From Cryptomeria japonica (taxonomy: Eukaryota; Streptophyta; Pinopsida; Cupressales; Cupressaceae): DNA of 64,000 nucleotides. Position numbers and translations under genes: made by a program. The notes below the pieces were generated by a model. It saw only the letters and a list, made by a program, of their open reading frames with translations. It was not told where the DNA came from and ran no database searches. Shown here one piece after another: positions 1-11,681 of the stretch; position 1 is the stretch's first letter, and every line of letters starts with the position of its first letter. Where the stretch lies: the NCBI RefSeq assembly GCF_030272615.1, contig NC_081407.1:379579179-379643178 (forward strand), in the 5' to 3' direction.

Positions 1-101
1 CACCTACCAAAAAACTCAAAAGAAGGCCAAGAATGCAACCATCAAGGATGAAGAAACCAGATGCTTGGACCCACATCTGGAGGAGGCAAAATCAACCCAT
101 A

Positions 102-560
102 CTAAGAATCAATCAAAACTTGATCATCCAGAGCAATCACCTGCAAAGGTTCCACCATGCTTGGAAGGGATATAACTGCATTCATAGACTCAAGAAGGAA
201 GTGTAAACCTGAAAAAAAATTTACAACAGCAGCCAAGGTAACGAGCGACACATGGTCCAAGAAGACTTCAAGAGAAAGCACAGTATCATCATAGTTATCA
301 GAAAGAAAACCTCCTCTCAATATAGAATGTAATTCACGATGCCAACCATTAGATAATAATTAATGCTGAGATAAAAAGACACCATAAGGAAAATCACAAA
401 GTTCAAAATGATAAGAAGACAGAGCACAATCCAAATCAAAAGAAGAATAAAAAGAGGATTGTAAGTATGCATCCAATAATGCCCAAACCAAAGAAGCATC
501 CATGAGCATATCCATACAAATAGTAACAAACCGAGAAGCCACTTCAGCATGGGAAACATT
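102..560 (-). pseudogene. Unidentified broken coding relic
   Basis: A minus-strand reading frame runs from about 545 down to 102 and is protein-like over its whole length: hydrophobic and acidic patches alternate, and segments such as LSNGWHRELH and SLEVFLDHVSLVTL look like real helical protein. One in-frame TAA near 361 interrupts it, and it ends at a stop at 102. I do not recognise the family. It could be an old exon of a host gene or part of an unrecognised transposon. Function unknown. Confidence 0.3.
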
Positions 561-1610
561 AGCATTTTACTTGGGATCATTAATATTTATGCATATTTAG
601 TGGGATGGAATACTGGGCTTGTTTTTGGCTCTCTACTTTATGTCATTAGATTGCATTCTTGTTTATGATTGTAAGGAATGTGTTGGCCAAATCGTTGCTT
701 CTGAGATGATGTGTTGATTGGTGACGTCTTGGGTGACGTGTATGATCTTCCCACAGTGTTTTATGATATTTCTTGTATGGTTATTTGCTTGGCACGAGCT
801 TTCTTGTTTAAGGCTTTCGTTAACGATTCCTTCTATGTGGTGTGACATCTTGAGAGCCTTTGCTAGTATAGGGAATGTATTATGGCTTGTGTGGCCTTAT
901 GGTTTCGCATCAGTTTTTTTGATGAGATGGACTGCCAGGCTTGTGTGATTTTATGACTGGTAGTGGTATGAGGTTATCAAATAATGATGTTTCTTTTTAT
1001 TCTTGTATATATGCTCACCAGCTCTATGTATTTTGCATTTCTTGTTTCTTATTGTTTTTGGTGTTTTCTCGATGGATGTTTATACTACCAGTTACAAAAT
1101 TTTGCTGCCTGTTAAGATTTGTGATTTTTCAGGATACTCATGCCTTTGATGATGAGAAGCTTGGTAGGTTGTTTAAGTTTAATTCTTCCGATTTTTATTT
1201 TTCTATTCGTAATTGGATTTATGGCCGTATACATATACATTATCAATTCCCTCCATTACGGTCGTTAGATCATAGTGGATATAGTCTAAATGCTCCTGGA
1301 CAACTTGTTAGGTTTTGCACCTTTCCTATTTCTAAAAGGTGGGTTTGTTGATTTTTTTTGAGGGATGTTAGATCATGATGTCATGGCTAGATCCCAAATT
1401 ATATGTTGGAATTTTGACAGTTGATCATGTTTGGTTTTTAGTCATGTTGAATACATTGGTCATTTTCTTGGGCACTTCATGAGAGTGCATTTTGCATTTG
1501 TAGCTTAGCATGAATTGATTAGTTGCATGTGCTTATGGATACATGGATATTTAGGTGAGGCTTGGAGTTCTCTTATGATTAGAGACATGTGTTGAGATTT
1601 TAGTAGGAAG
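561..1610. other. Unassigned stretch left of the gypsy element
   Basis: About 1 kb with no supported gene. The longest open frame (941-1351, plus) has no motif I recognise and its composition looks like chance. The stretch could be the inner part of the copia element whose 3' LTR lies at 10614-11160, because the gypsy element separates the two, but no copia domain is visible here. Confidence 0.4.
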
Positions 1611-1615
1611 TCCAA

Positions 1616-3752
1616 TGGTGCAGGAGCACCTAGTTGAGTCAAACTCCCATTTTTGGGTATTTCATGCTTTTATGTTTGTAAAATCTTGTGTTAGGTTGTT
1701 TTGGATCATGTTTAGTGGTTTTGATCTCATTTTGGGCTTAAGAGATCAAATCTTGCATTTCAGGCCTTGAGTTGACAATTTTTGGCAAAAATGTGAAAAA
1801 TTGCCAAAATGGTCTCCTAATGGCTTCAAGAGAATTGAAACATTTTTTTTTAGTGTTTCTAAGCATGTCTAAGTTGTTTAGGAAATTTGATAAGGCTAGG
1901 TTGTAAAAAATGCATTTGTGAGCAAGAAAAGTTGTCATTTGGCTTAAGAAAGTTGTCAAAATTGTCATTTTCTTGAAAAATGTAATTATTGAAGCCTCTT
2001 GTTCGTACAAGGGCATGGAAACCAACTGGAGAAACTATATAAGGAATCCATTCTCCTTGTAAATGGTTGGTGATTGTATTTTCAAGAGTAACTTAATAGA
2101 AAATAAGTTTTTTTGGCTTTTTATGACTATTTTTTGTTCCTTTTGAAGGGCAGTCCGTACTGTAGCTGTACAAAGTTGTACTGTACCTTTTTGTAAGTTG
2201 ATATGTTGATGTAACAAGGCTTCTCATGTAATTTTTTCATTATTTTTCCATTAGAAAGGTGCTTATTCAAAAATATTTGTAAACTATGTATCTACTGCCC
2301 TGCCAGGGGTTTGGAGTTGTAAAATGTGTAAACTTGGTCGATCCAGGTTTGGGATCCCTCCAATGGATTCTTCCAATTTGAACCATGTGTATATAATGTA
2401 CATTCCTCTCTTTTTGTGCCAGAAGAATGGTTTGAAGATGCATTTGAGTGTGAACTAGGCAAGTTGGAGCAACTAGGCTAGTTCATGATTAAAACTCAAG
2501 ATTGTCATCCAAAGGCAATTTGGAATGGACAAATCATTGAGGAAGAGGTCAAGACATGTGACCAAGGATTTGAAACACCATCTTGATGTATTATAATATC
2601 TTACACCTTGTAATCATTCTCATTTTGTAGACAAAACAGTGAGTTCACTATTTTTGTGAAATTTGTTGTCATTTTGCTAAATGGAATGCTTGAAGAGCAT
2701 AATCCATGCCTTGTATTTTGAAGGAAATGTAATAGGTGGAGTGTAAATGTTATAAGACCTCATTGAGGTACCTTCCAATCCTCCAAACTCTTCATTCTTG
2801 CAGGTTCCAAAGACAATGTGTTGCTGACCGGTAAAAGGCAGTGAAAACAGAGTGACAGTGACTGTTTTTCTTCTTGTTTGCCAAGTGTTTGGCATAATGC
2901 CAGTCCAAAAAAGGAAAGGAAAGATTCAATAGGGTGTGGTAGAAGTATCCAAGCAGCCAGGGAGTTTGAAACATGTTTGAAGGAGAGTAACTATGGTAGA
3001 AGCACTCAAAAGCCTACCAAACCCTCGAATTATGCCATAAAAAGTGGACAGTCTGAAAACTACACTAACAATGGGCTAAACCTCAAAAATCCTTGAGAAT
3101 ATACTCCTAAAAAAACATCCCAAACTTTCTTTGTGGTTAAAAAGGCCATCGTTGACTAGAGGGAGCAAAACAAGGTCAATTAGGCCTCCATGGGCTAGTA
3201 GCCCTACTGCATAACACACAACAAAATGACAGTTTTTGTAGAATGCATGAACCCAATGGGAAAATGGAACTTGGAGGCTTATGAAGCATAATGAAAACAT
3301 TTCAAATATTCCAACAAGAGTACTTGGGACCCATAGACAGTGTGCAGCCTCATTTGGGGTAGTTGAGCCTTATTAATGAGTTTGAGCAAGTTGAGGGTTA
3401 TAGACCTAAAACAAGATGATGAGCATTCAATGGTGAACATTACCTTACTGCCCCTGCATTTCCATGTGGAAGACCCCTAGTACACATTGAAATTGAAGGT
3501 TGAAGGCCCCAAGAGCCAAGCATGAGCAAGTGTAGTTGGAAGGGTTAAGCATTTTGAGTAGTTTTGTGCATGGGAAAGAGTCATCACCAAAAAGGGAGTT
3601 TGTTAGGAAATCCAACCAAGGAGGACTTGGCATTACAACAATAGGACATATTGGATAGTCATACACAATAGACTCTACAAGTCCTTAGTCAATAAATTGA
3701 TCCTTTTGAGCAAATTAACCTTGTGAGCACTTATCTACCAAGCTCCCTATCA
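1616..3752 (+). repeat. 5' LTR of the gypsy chromovirus
   Basis: Starts TGGTGCAGGAGCACC and ends CTCCCTATCA. It matches 8418-10547 along its whole length with scattered substitutions and small indels. The start is set by the TCCAA target duplication just outside it, and the primer site begins four bases after its end. Confidence 0.92.
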
Positions 3753-3755
3753 TAG

Positions 3756-3768
3756 TGGTATCAGAGCC
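3756..3768 (+). other. Primer binding site (initiator Met tRNA)
   Basis: TGGTATCAGAGCC lies just inside the 5' LTR. This is the sequence complementary to the 3' end of plant initiator-methionine tRNA and the usual first-strand primer site of plant LTR elements. Confidence 0.9.
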
Positions 3769-3804
3769 AAGAAAAGATTCAGGGGAAAGAAACATTAGGC
3801 AAAC

Positions 3805-6800
3805 ATGGTGACCAATGTAGAATTGGCTAAGAAGGTTGAGGACCAAGAAGAGGAAAATAGGGCACTCAGAGAAAGAATAGATCAACTAGCAATGAAACTA
3901 GCTGAAGTAGAGGTCAAAACTGAAGAAGTCCATGATAAGGTTGGAGATCAGGGTAAAATGATGGCAATAGAGGATGAAGTCCCCATGCCCGACCCTGTCA
4001 TTGAGCAAGAACCATTCTTGAAAGCCTTGAGAGCTATGAGTGGTAAGACCTTAGAAGGAGTGGCTCTTTTCAGTGGGAAGATGGATCCAGATGCTCTAAT
4101 AGAGTGGATTGAAGGGTTAGAAAACCATTTTGAGTGTGATGGAGTGACTGAAGCACAAAAGGTCAAGGTGGCAAAATCAAGGCTGAGAGGGGCACCCTTA
4201 ACATGGTGGAAGTTCATCCAAGAGGAAAGGGTGAAGTTAGGCAAGCAACTACTAGCCACCTAGAAGGCAATGGTAGCCAAAATCAAAGAGACCTACCTTC
4301 CTAAAGACTATGAGATACAACTTCACAAGAAAAGACAAAACTTGAGACAAAAAGACCTAGATGTTAGTAGCTACACTGAAGAGTTTTAGAAACTATGCAT
4401 GAGATCCAGAGTAGTGGAGGATGAAAGTATAAAAGTGGCAAGGTATTTGAATGGGTTAAGATGGAACATCCAAGAAGAGATGAGCTTGTTATGCCCACAA
4501 ACCGTACACAAGTGCTATCAATTGGCACTTAAAGTGGAAGAGAAAGGTAGGAGAAAGAAAGAAAAAAATAATAGAAGAAGAGGCAGGGGAAGAGATGGTA
4601 GAGGCCATAGAGGCAGTTTTGGGGGAAGAAACATAGATCAATGGTCCCAGGAAGAGTCTAAGCTTATTGAGCAAAGTGGGGATTCTCAGAGAAAACCCAA
4701 CTATAGGGGTAGGGGATCAAGCAACCCGAGTAGGGGTAGATCTAATGGACCAGGGAGAGGGTCCTACTTCTCAACCATGAAATGCTACAACTACCAAAAG
4801 TTAGGCCACCCTGCCTATAGATGCCCAGAGAAGCCTAGTTCATCCTATGGAGGTGAAAAGAGGGTAAATTATGTTCAGGAAGATAGATGTAGTATCAGAA
4901 CTTCAGCATTGAATCACCTAGCTTCAGAAGATGGTGAGATTTTGATGATCAAGAGAGTGTTAATGAAGAAGCCACATAGTACAGAGGCCTAACAAAGAAG
5001 AGCATTGTTCAGGATTAAGTGTAAAATCATGGGAAATGTGTGTAAGGTGATCATAGATTCAGGGTCCACAGATAACATCATATTAGAAGAAGCAGTAAGA
5101 AAATTGAAACTACCTAGGATACAACACAAGGAACCATATAAAGTCACTTGGTTGAATAAGGGACAACATGTGTTGGTAAATGAGCAAGCTTGGGTAGATT
5201 TCCACATTGGGGGATATGTAGATAGGATCCTATGTGACATCCTTCCTATGGATGCTTGCCACTTGCTGTTGGGTAGACCATGGCAGTTTGACCGAAAAGC
5301 ACAGCATGATGGGGAAAGAAACTCCTATTCTTTCCAAAAAGATGGAGTAAGCTATCAGATTCAATCCCTTATTGAAGAAAGAGAGAGCAGAAATAAGGTG
5401 CCTAACATCTTGTTAGTGAATGAGAAAGAGTTCATAAAAACTCTAGAAGAAGGTGAAGGAGTAGGATTTGCACTCATAGTGAAGCCTAAGGAAGAAAAGG
5501 TAGAAAAGAAAGCTGAGATACCATATGAAGTGTAGAAAATCCTTGATGACTTCAAACAAATAATCAGTGATGGTACACCTGCAGCCCTACCACCTCCTAG
5601 AGCCATTAGCCATCAAATTGACTTCATTCCTGGAGCCTCTTTGCCCAATAAGGTAGCCTACAAGATGACCCCTAACCAAAACAAAGAAGTAGCAAGACAA
5701 ATACAAGAACTCTTAGACCAGGGGCTGATTAGGAAAAGCATTAGTCCTTGTGCAATCTCTACAGTGTTGGCACCCAAGAAGGGTGGAACATGGAGTCTTT
5801 GTACAGATTCCAGAGCCATAAACAAAATCACCATTAGATACAGGTTTCCCATACCCAGGATAGAGGATTTGATGGATTGTTTGGGGAGTGCACAGTATTT
5901 GAGTAAGATTGATTTGAAGAGTAGCTACCATCAAATCAGAATCAAAGAGGGGGATGAGTGGAAGACAACTTTCAAAATGAATGAGGGTCTCTATGAATGG
6001 CTGGTCATGCCTTTTGGACTCTCTAATGCTCCCAGCACATTCATGAGGCTCATGAATGAAGTTTTACATGATTTCATTGGCAAATTTGTTGTAGTGTATT
6101 TAGATGATATTCTTATTTTCAGCAAGACTAAGGAGGAGCACTTACAACATTTAGTTAATGTTTTGAAACAGTTATCTGATGCACAACTAACCATTAATCT
6201 TGAGAAATGTGATTTTATGAAGCAAGATTTGGTCTATCTTGGTTTTGTTGTATCAGGAGGCAATCTGAAAATGGATCACTCAAAAGTTACTGCAATAACC
6301 AGTTGGCCAACTCCTAAGATAGCTAGTGATGTCAAAAGCTTTCATGGTTTGGCTCAGTTTTATAGGAAATTCATCAGGGGATTTAGTGAGTTTTGTGCTC
6401 CAATGTTGGACACCATCAAAGGGGGTGTAAAGGTAAAGTTTCAATGGACAAATGCAACAAATAAGGGGTTTGAATTACTGAAAACTAAAGTAGCTACTCA
6501 ACCAGTGCTCATTTTACCTAGTTTTGATAAGCTTTTTACTGTTGAATGTGATGCTAGTAATATTGCAGTAGGAGCTGTTTTAAGTCAAGAAAATAGACCA
6601 GTTGCATTCTTTAGTGAGAAATTGAATGATGCAAATAAAAAGTACTCATCCTATGATTTAGAAATTTATGCATTAGTGCAAGCACTTACAAAATGGAGAC
6701 ACTATCTTCTTCCTAAAGAGTTTGTTGTATACACAGATAATCAGGCACTCAGTTTCTTGAACTCACAGGATAAACTGAATCATAGGCATGTTAAATGGGT

Positions 6801-8394
6801 AGAATACTTACAAGCTTACACTTTTACTCTTAAGCATAAGAAGGGTCAGTTGAATAAAGTAGCAGATGCTTTGAGTAGAAGGTTGTTAACTATTCATGAG
6901 CTTAAAGTCCAGAGCATTGGTATTGATAGTTTCGGGGACATGTATCGTACTGATAATGATTTTGCTGAAGCTTATAAAGTTTGTAAAGATTTTGAGAATA
7001 ACTTCCATGGTGCATATGCTGATTTCACTTTGCAGGATGGTTTGTTATTCAGGGGTGGATAGTTGTGTGTTCCACATTGTTCTATGAGAGAGAACCTCAT
7101 TCAAGAAAAACACAATGGGTGCTTAAGTGGACATTTCGGTCTCAATAATACCTTAGAGCTGGTTCAAAGGTTCTATTATTGGCCTAAGATGCAGAGAGAC
7201 ATCAAGATGTATGTTGAGTAGTGCTTGGTATGCCAGAAAGCAAAAGGTAACTCCTCTAATGCTGGTTTATAGTAGCCTCTTCCCATTCCACATAGGCCTT
7301 GGGATTGCATTAGCATGAATTTTGTAGTAGGGTTACCTAGAACTCAATCAGGATGTGATAGCATCTTTGTAGTAGTTGATAGATTCAGTAAGATGGCTCG
7401 CTTTATTCCTTGCAAAACAACACATGATGCAAGTCATATTGCCTATTTTTTTTTCAAAGAGGTTGTTAGAATTCATGGTTTGCCTACTAGCATTGTTTCA
7501 GATAGGGATGTGAAGTTTCTTGGTCATTTCTGGAAAACATTATGGAAGAGATTGGGTACTAATCTCTCTTTTGGTTCATCTTATCATCCACAAACTGATG
7601 GTTAATCTGAAGTTGTGAACAGGTCTCTTGGAAACATGCTTAGGTGTTTGACAAAGGAATATGGCTAGAGTTGGGATCAGCTCATTCATCAAGCAGAATA
7701 TGCCTACAATGACAGTGTTAACCGGTCTGCAGGTAAAAGTCCATTTGAAGTTGTTTATGGTGTGCATCGAAGGGGTATAGTGGAGTTGAGGGATATCACT
7801 AACTTGCAATATAGGAGTGGGACAACAAATGACATGGCTCACTCCATGAAGGAGGTTCATGAGCAAGTGAGAGAAGCTCTCCAAGACACCTCTCAAAAAG
7901 TCAAGGCAAGAGTGGATGCTACAAAGAGAGATGTTTAGTTTGCCATAGGTGATTATGTAATGGTTCATTTGAATAAGGCAAGGCTCCAAAATGGAGTTCC
8001 AAGCAAGCTTCAGATGAGGAGGATAGGCCCTTACAAGATCTTGGCTAAGTATGGGTCTAATGCTTATAAAGTTGATTTGCCTACTAATGTTTCTTTGTCC
8101 CCCATTTTTAATGTTGCAGATCTAATTTCTTTCAAAGGGCAGCCACCTAAGGAGGTTCAAAGATTTTCAGATGTTTCCAACTCCCTTTCTGATCTATCTC
8201 TCCCTTCTCTTTCTTCTCCCCATGCTGAACAGGTTCTAGACTCTAGAGTTCTCAAAAACACAAGGAATCACACCTACATGGAGCATCTCATCAACTGGAA
8301 GGATTGGCCTATCTCAGAGGCCACTTGGATAACTAAATCTGACTTTTTGAAATTTCAGATTCCTTCTTCTTTGCTGCCTCAAGGAGTCACATGA
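3805..8394 (+). pseudogene. Gypsy gag-pol coding fossil
   Basis: Approximate domains in order: gag with a coiled-coil start and an Arg/Gly-rich zinc-knuckle tail (3805-4990); aspartic protease (5005-5530, with the IDSGST active-site motif); reverse transcriptase (5640-6300, with the VVYLDDILIF catalytic block); RNase H (6500-6900); integrase (7080-7990); and a C-terminal chromodomain (about 8240-8394, core HLINWKDWPISEATW). This order is diagnostic of Ty3/gypsy, and the chromodomain of chromoviruses, which in this family is known to steer integration toward chromatin. The region is broken and is reported as a fossil. Confidence 0.9.
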
Positions 8395-8417
8395 CTTCTT
8401 TGTTTTTGGGAGGAGTA

Positions 8418-10547
8418 TGGTCCAGGAGCACCTAGTTGAGTCACACTCCCATTTTTGGGTATTTCATGCTTTTATGTTTGTAAAGTCTTGTGTTAGGTTG
8501 TTTTTGTTGTTTTAGGTTTTTTGGATCATGTTTAGTGGTTTTGATCTCATTTTGGGATTAAGAGATCAAATCTTGAATTTTAGACCTCGAATTGACAATT
8601 TTTGGCAAAAAATATGAAAAATTGCCAAAAAGGTCTCCTAATGGCTTCAAGAGAATTGAAACATGTTTTTTTAGTGTTTCTAAACATATATAAGTTTTTT
8701 AGGCAAGTTGATAAGGCTAGGTTGTAAAAAATGCCTTTGTGAGCAAGAAAAGTTGTCATTTGGCTTAAGAAAGTTGTCAAAATTGTCATTTTCTTGAAAA
8801 ATATAATTATTGAAGCCTCTTGTCTGTAAAAGGGCATGGAAACCAATTGGAGAAACTATATAAGGCCTCCCTTTTCCTTGTAAATGGTTGGTGATTGTAT
8901 TTGCAAGAGTAACTTAATAGAAAACAAGTTTTTTTTGCTTTTATGACTATTTTTTGTTCCTTTTGAAGGGCAGTCCGTACTGTAGCTGTACAAAGTTGTA
9001 CTGTACCTTTTTTGAAGTTGATATGTTGATGTAACAAGGCTTCTCATGTAATTTTTTCATTATTTTTCCATTAGCAAGGTGCTTATTCAAAAATATTTGT
9101 AAACTGTGTATGTACTGCCCTGCCAGGGGTTTGGAGTTGTAAAATATGTAAACTTGGTCGATCCAGGTCTGGGATCCCTCCAATGGATTCTTCCAAGTTG
9201 AACCATGTGTATATAATGTACATTCATCTCTTTTTGTGCTAGAAGAATGATTTGAAGATGCATTTGAGTGTGAACTAGGCAAGTTGGAGCAACTAGGCTA
9301 GTTCATGATTAAAACTCAAGATTGTCATCCAAAGGTAGTTTGGAATGGACAAATCATTGAGGCAAAGGTCTGGACATGTGACCAAGGATTTGAAATACCA
9401 TCTTGATGTATTAGAATAGCTTACACCTTGTAATCATTCTCATTTTGTAGACAAAACAGTGAGTTCACTATTTTTGTGAAATTTGTTGTCATTTTGCTAA
9501 ATGGAATGCTTGAAGAGAATAACCCATGCCTTGTATTTTGAAGGCAATGTAATAGGTGGAGTGTAAATGTTATAAGACATTATTTAGGTACCTTCCCATC
9601 TTCCAAACTCTTCATTCTTGCAGGTTCCAAAGACAAAGTGTTGCTGACTGGTAAAAGGCAGTGAAAAGACAGTGACTATTTTACTTCTTGTTTGCCAAGT
9701 GTTTGGCATAATGCCAATCCAGCAAAGGTAGGGAAAGCTTCAATATGGTGTGGCAGAGGTATCCAAGCAGCCAGGGAGTTTGAAACAAGTTTGAAGGAGA
9801 GTAACTATAGTAGAAGCACTCAAAATATGCCATAAAAAGTGGATTGTCTGAAAACTACACTAACAGTGGGCTAAACCTCTAAAATCCTTGATCATACACT
9901 CCTAAAACAACATCCCAAACTTGCTTTGTGGTTAAAAAGGCCATTGTTGACTGGAGGGAGCAAAACAAGGCCAATTAGGCCTCCACAGGCTAGTAGCCCT
10001 ACTGCATAACACACAACAAAATGACAGTTTTTGTAGAATGCATGAACCTGATGGGAAAATGGAACTTGGAGGCTTATGAAGCATAATGAAAAAATTTCAA
10101 ATAGTCCAACAAGAGTACTTGGGACCCATAGACAATGTGTAGCCTCATTTGGGGTAGTTGAGCCTTATTAATGAGTTTGAGCAAGTTGAGGGTTATAGAC
10201 CTAAAACAAGATGATGAGAATTCAATGGTGAACATTACCTTACTGCCCCTTCATTTCCATGTGGAAGACCCCTAGTGCACATTGAAATTGAAGGTTGAAG
10301 GCCCCAAGAGCCAAGCATGAGCAAGTGTAGTTGGAAGGGTTAAGCATTTTGAGTAGTTTTGTGCATGGGAAAGAGTCATCACCAAAAAGGGAGTTTGTTA
10401 GGCAATCCAACCATGGAGGACTTGGCATTACAACAATAGGATAGATTGGATAGTCATATACAACAGACTCTACAAGTCCTTAGTCAATAAATTGATCCTT
10501 TTGAGCAAATTAACCTTGTGAGCACTTACCTACCAAGCTCCCTATCA
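8418..10547 (+). repeat. 3' LTR of the gypsy chromovirus
   Basis: Copy of 1616-3752. It is preceded by a purine-rich tract (TTTTTGGGAGGAGTA, about 8403-8417) that would serve as the polypurine tract. It is followed directly by the target duplication TCCAA. Confidence 0.92.
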
Positions 10548-10613
10548 TCCAAGGAGACTACACCCTAGTTGGGCATGAACATATATCAGGTAAATTGTTG
10601 TCAAGGTGGAGAT

Positions 10614-11160
10614 TGTTGGATTGTGACAACAATAAAACAATAAAATAATAAAACAAGGAAGAAAACAAGAAAACAAATCATATCTCAATTTTTTAGAAAA
10701 AAAACAATTTTATCTTTTAAAAGGAAATTTCTAATTTCTTTAAAGGAATAAAACAAGTTTTTTCTATGTTAAGTGATGACTGTAATCTTCAAGATATTAT
10801 TTATATCTTGGTTTCCTTGAAGGCAAAATAATGAATTGTACATTGCAAGATAAATTAGTGTGGATTGCAAGTTTCAAGAGCAATTGTTAAGATGTTGTAA
10901 ATTGCAAATTCAGATTTTAAAAGTGATAGTAGCACCTAATAGTGGTAGCTAGCTGTGAAGCTTGTAATTGATTTCTCCTGACCAATAAGAATACCGATAC
11001 CCTTGCTCCGTGGATTTTTCCTTGATGTTTTTGTCAAGGTTTTACCATGTAAATATGTTTCTTATGTATTGTTCCATTTTATTTTGTATATTATTTCTTT
11101 GCAACTAATTTGTGCTGCAATATTTTGATCTTCTGGGTTTATGCTTCCGCTTCCATAACA
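10614..11160 (+). repeat. Isolated copia-type LTR
   Basis: Begins TGTTGGATTGTGACAAC and ends GCTTCCATAACA, so it has the inverted TGTT...AACA ends of an LTR. Just before it is AAGGTGGAGAT, a polypurine tract of the type found at the 3' end of plant copia elements, so this should be a plus-oriented 3' LTR. The inner part of the element is not recognisable. The gypsy element at 1616-10547 inserted about 60 bp upstream of it and separates it from whatever internal sequence remains. Confidence 0.7.
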
Positions 11161-11681
11161 GCATGGATATATCATTGAAAGCATAATGAAATGCTCAAGT
11201 AGATGCAATGGGAAAAGTGGAAGCCTAGACAAGGTAGTGAAGTATTTGATAGAATCGAATGCCTCAGCCAAATGTTAAAATAAGGAAATGCAAACAAGGC
11301 ATGTGAACTCTTATGCAAGATGCCACACACGCTGCTAGAGGGCCATGTGTCATACCATCAATAAACCTTTCCTCTCGTCCCTAGGCAAATTAAATATTGA
11401 ATGCCCTTGCTTTGATATATTTGAAAATAAAAAACAATAAAACCACTCAGAAAATTCGAGCGGCCAATCACATAATAATAAGAATCAGCAGAAAAATCAT
11501 TTTAATGAAAAAATTAATTTGGATCATAGGATAAACATTCTCTTCTTGGCTGAATTAATTGAAAAGGATGAAAAGAAAACATTAGTCTCCGCCTTATAAG
11601 GCTGGGACTAATAATAACTAACGTTTTAAGCTTAAATAACATGCCTCTACATTTTAGAATGCATTGTCCTGTTGCACTATT
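11161..11681. other. 3' flank of the kinase pseudogene
   Basis: No gene. The last part (about 11600-11681) is the former 3' untranslated region of the minus-strand kinase pseudogene. It matches the sequence after the stop of the intact kinase: GCATTCTAAAATGTAGAGGC on the coding strand of both copies, followed by TTATTTAAGCTTAAA. The duplication therefore included 3' flanking DNA. Confidence 0.6.

Larger units (their letters stand above)
1616..10547 (+). mobile_element. Ty3/gypsy chromovirus, full-length fossil
   Basis: Complete LTR retrotransposon with two 2.1 kb LTRs, a tRNA-iMet primer site, gag, protease, reverse transcriptase, RNase H and integrase in gypsy order, and a chromodomain at the integrase end, which makes it a chromovirus. 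A 5 bp target duplication, TCCAA, lies at 1611-1615 and 10548-10552. The LTRs match at roughly 95% by eye, so it is not recent. The coding region is broken, with perhaps half a dozen or more breaks; it is a fossil that could move only with enzymes from elsewhere. It landed about 60 bp upstream of an older copia-type LTR. Confidence 0.93.

Noticed and set aside
941-1351. 136-codon plus-strand ORF left of the gypsy element
   Set aside because: No motif, odd Phe/Cys-rich composition and no neighbouring coding signal; it looks like a chance frame.
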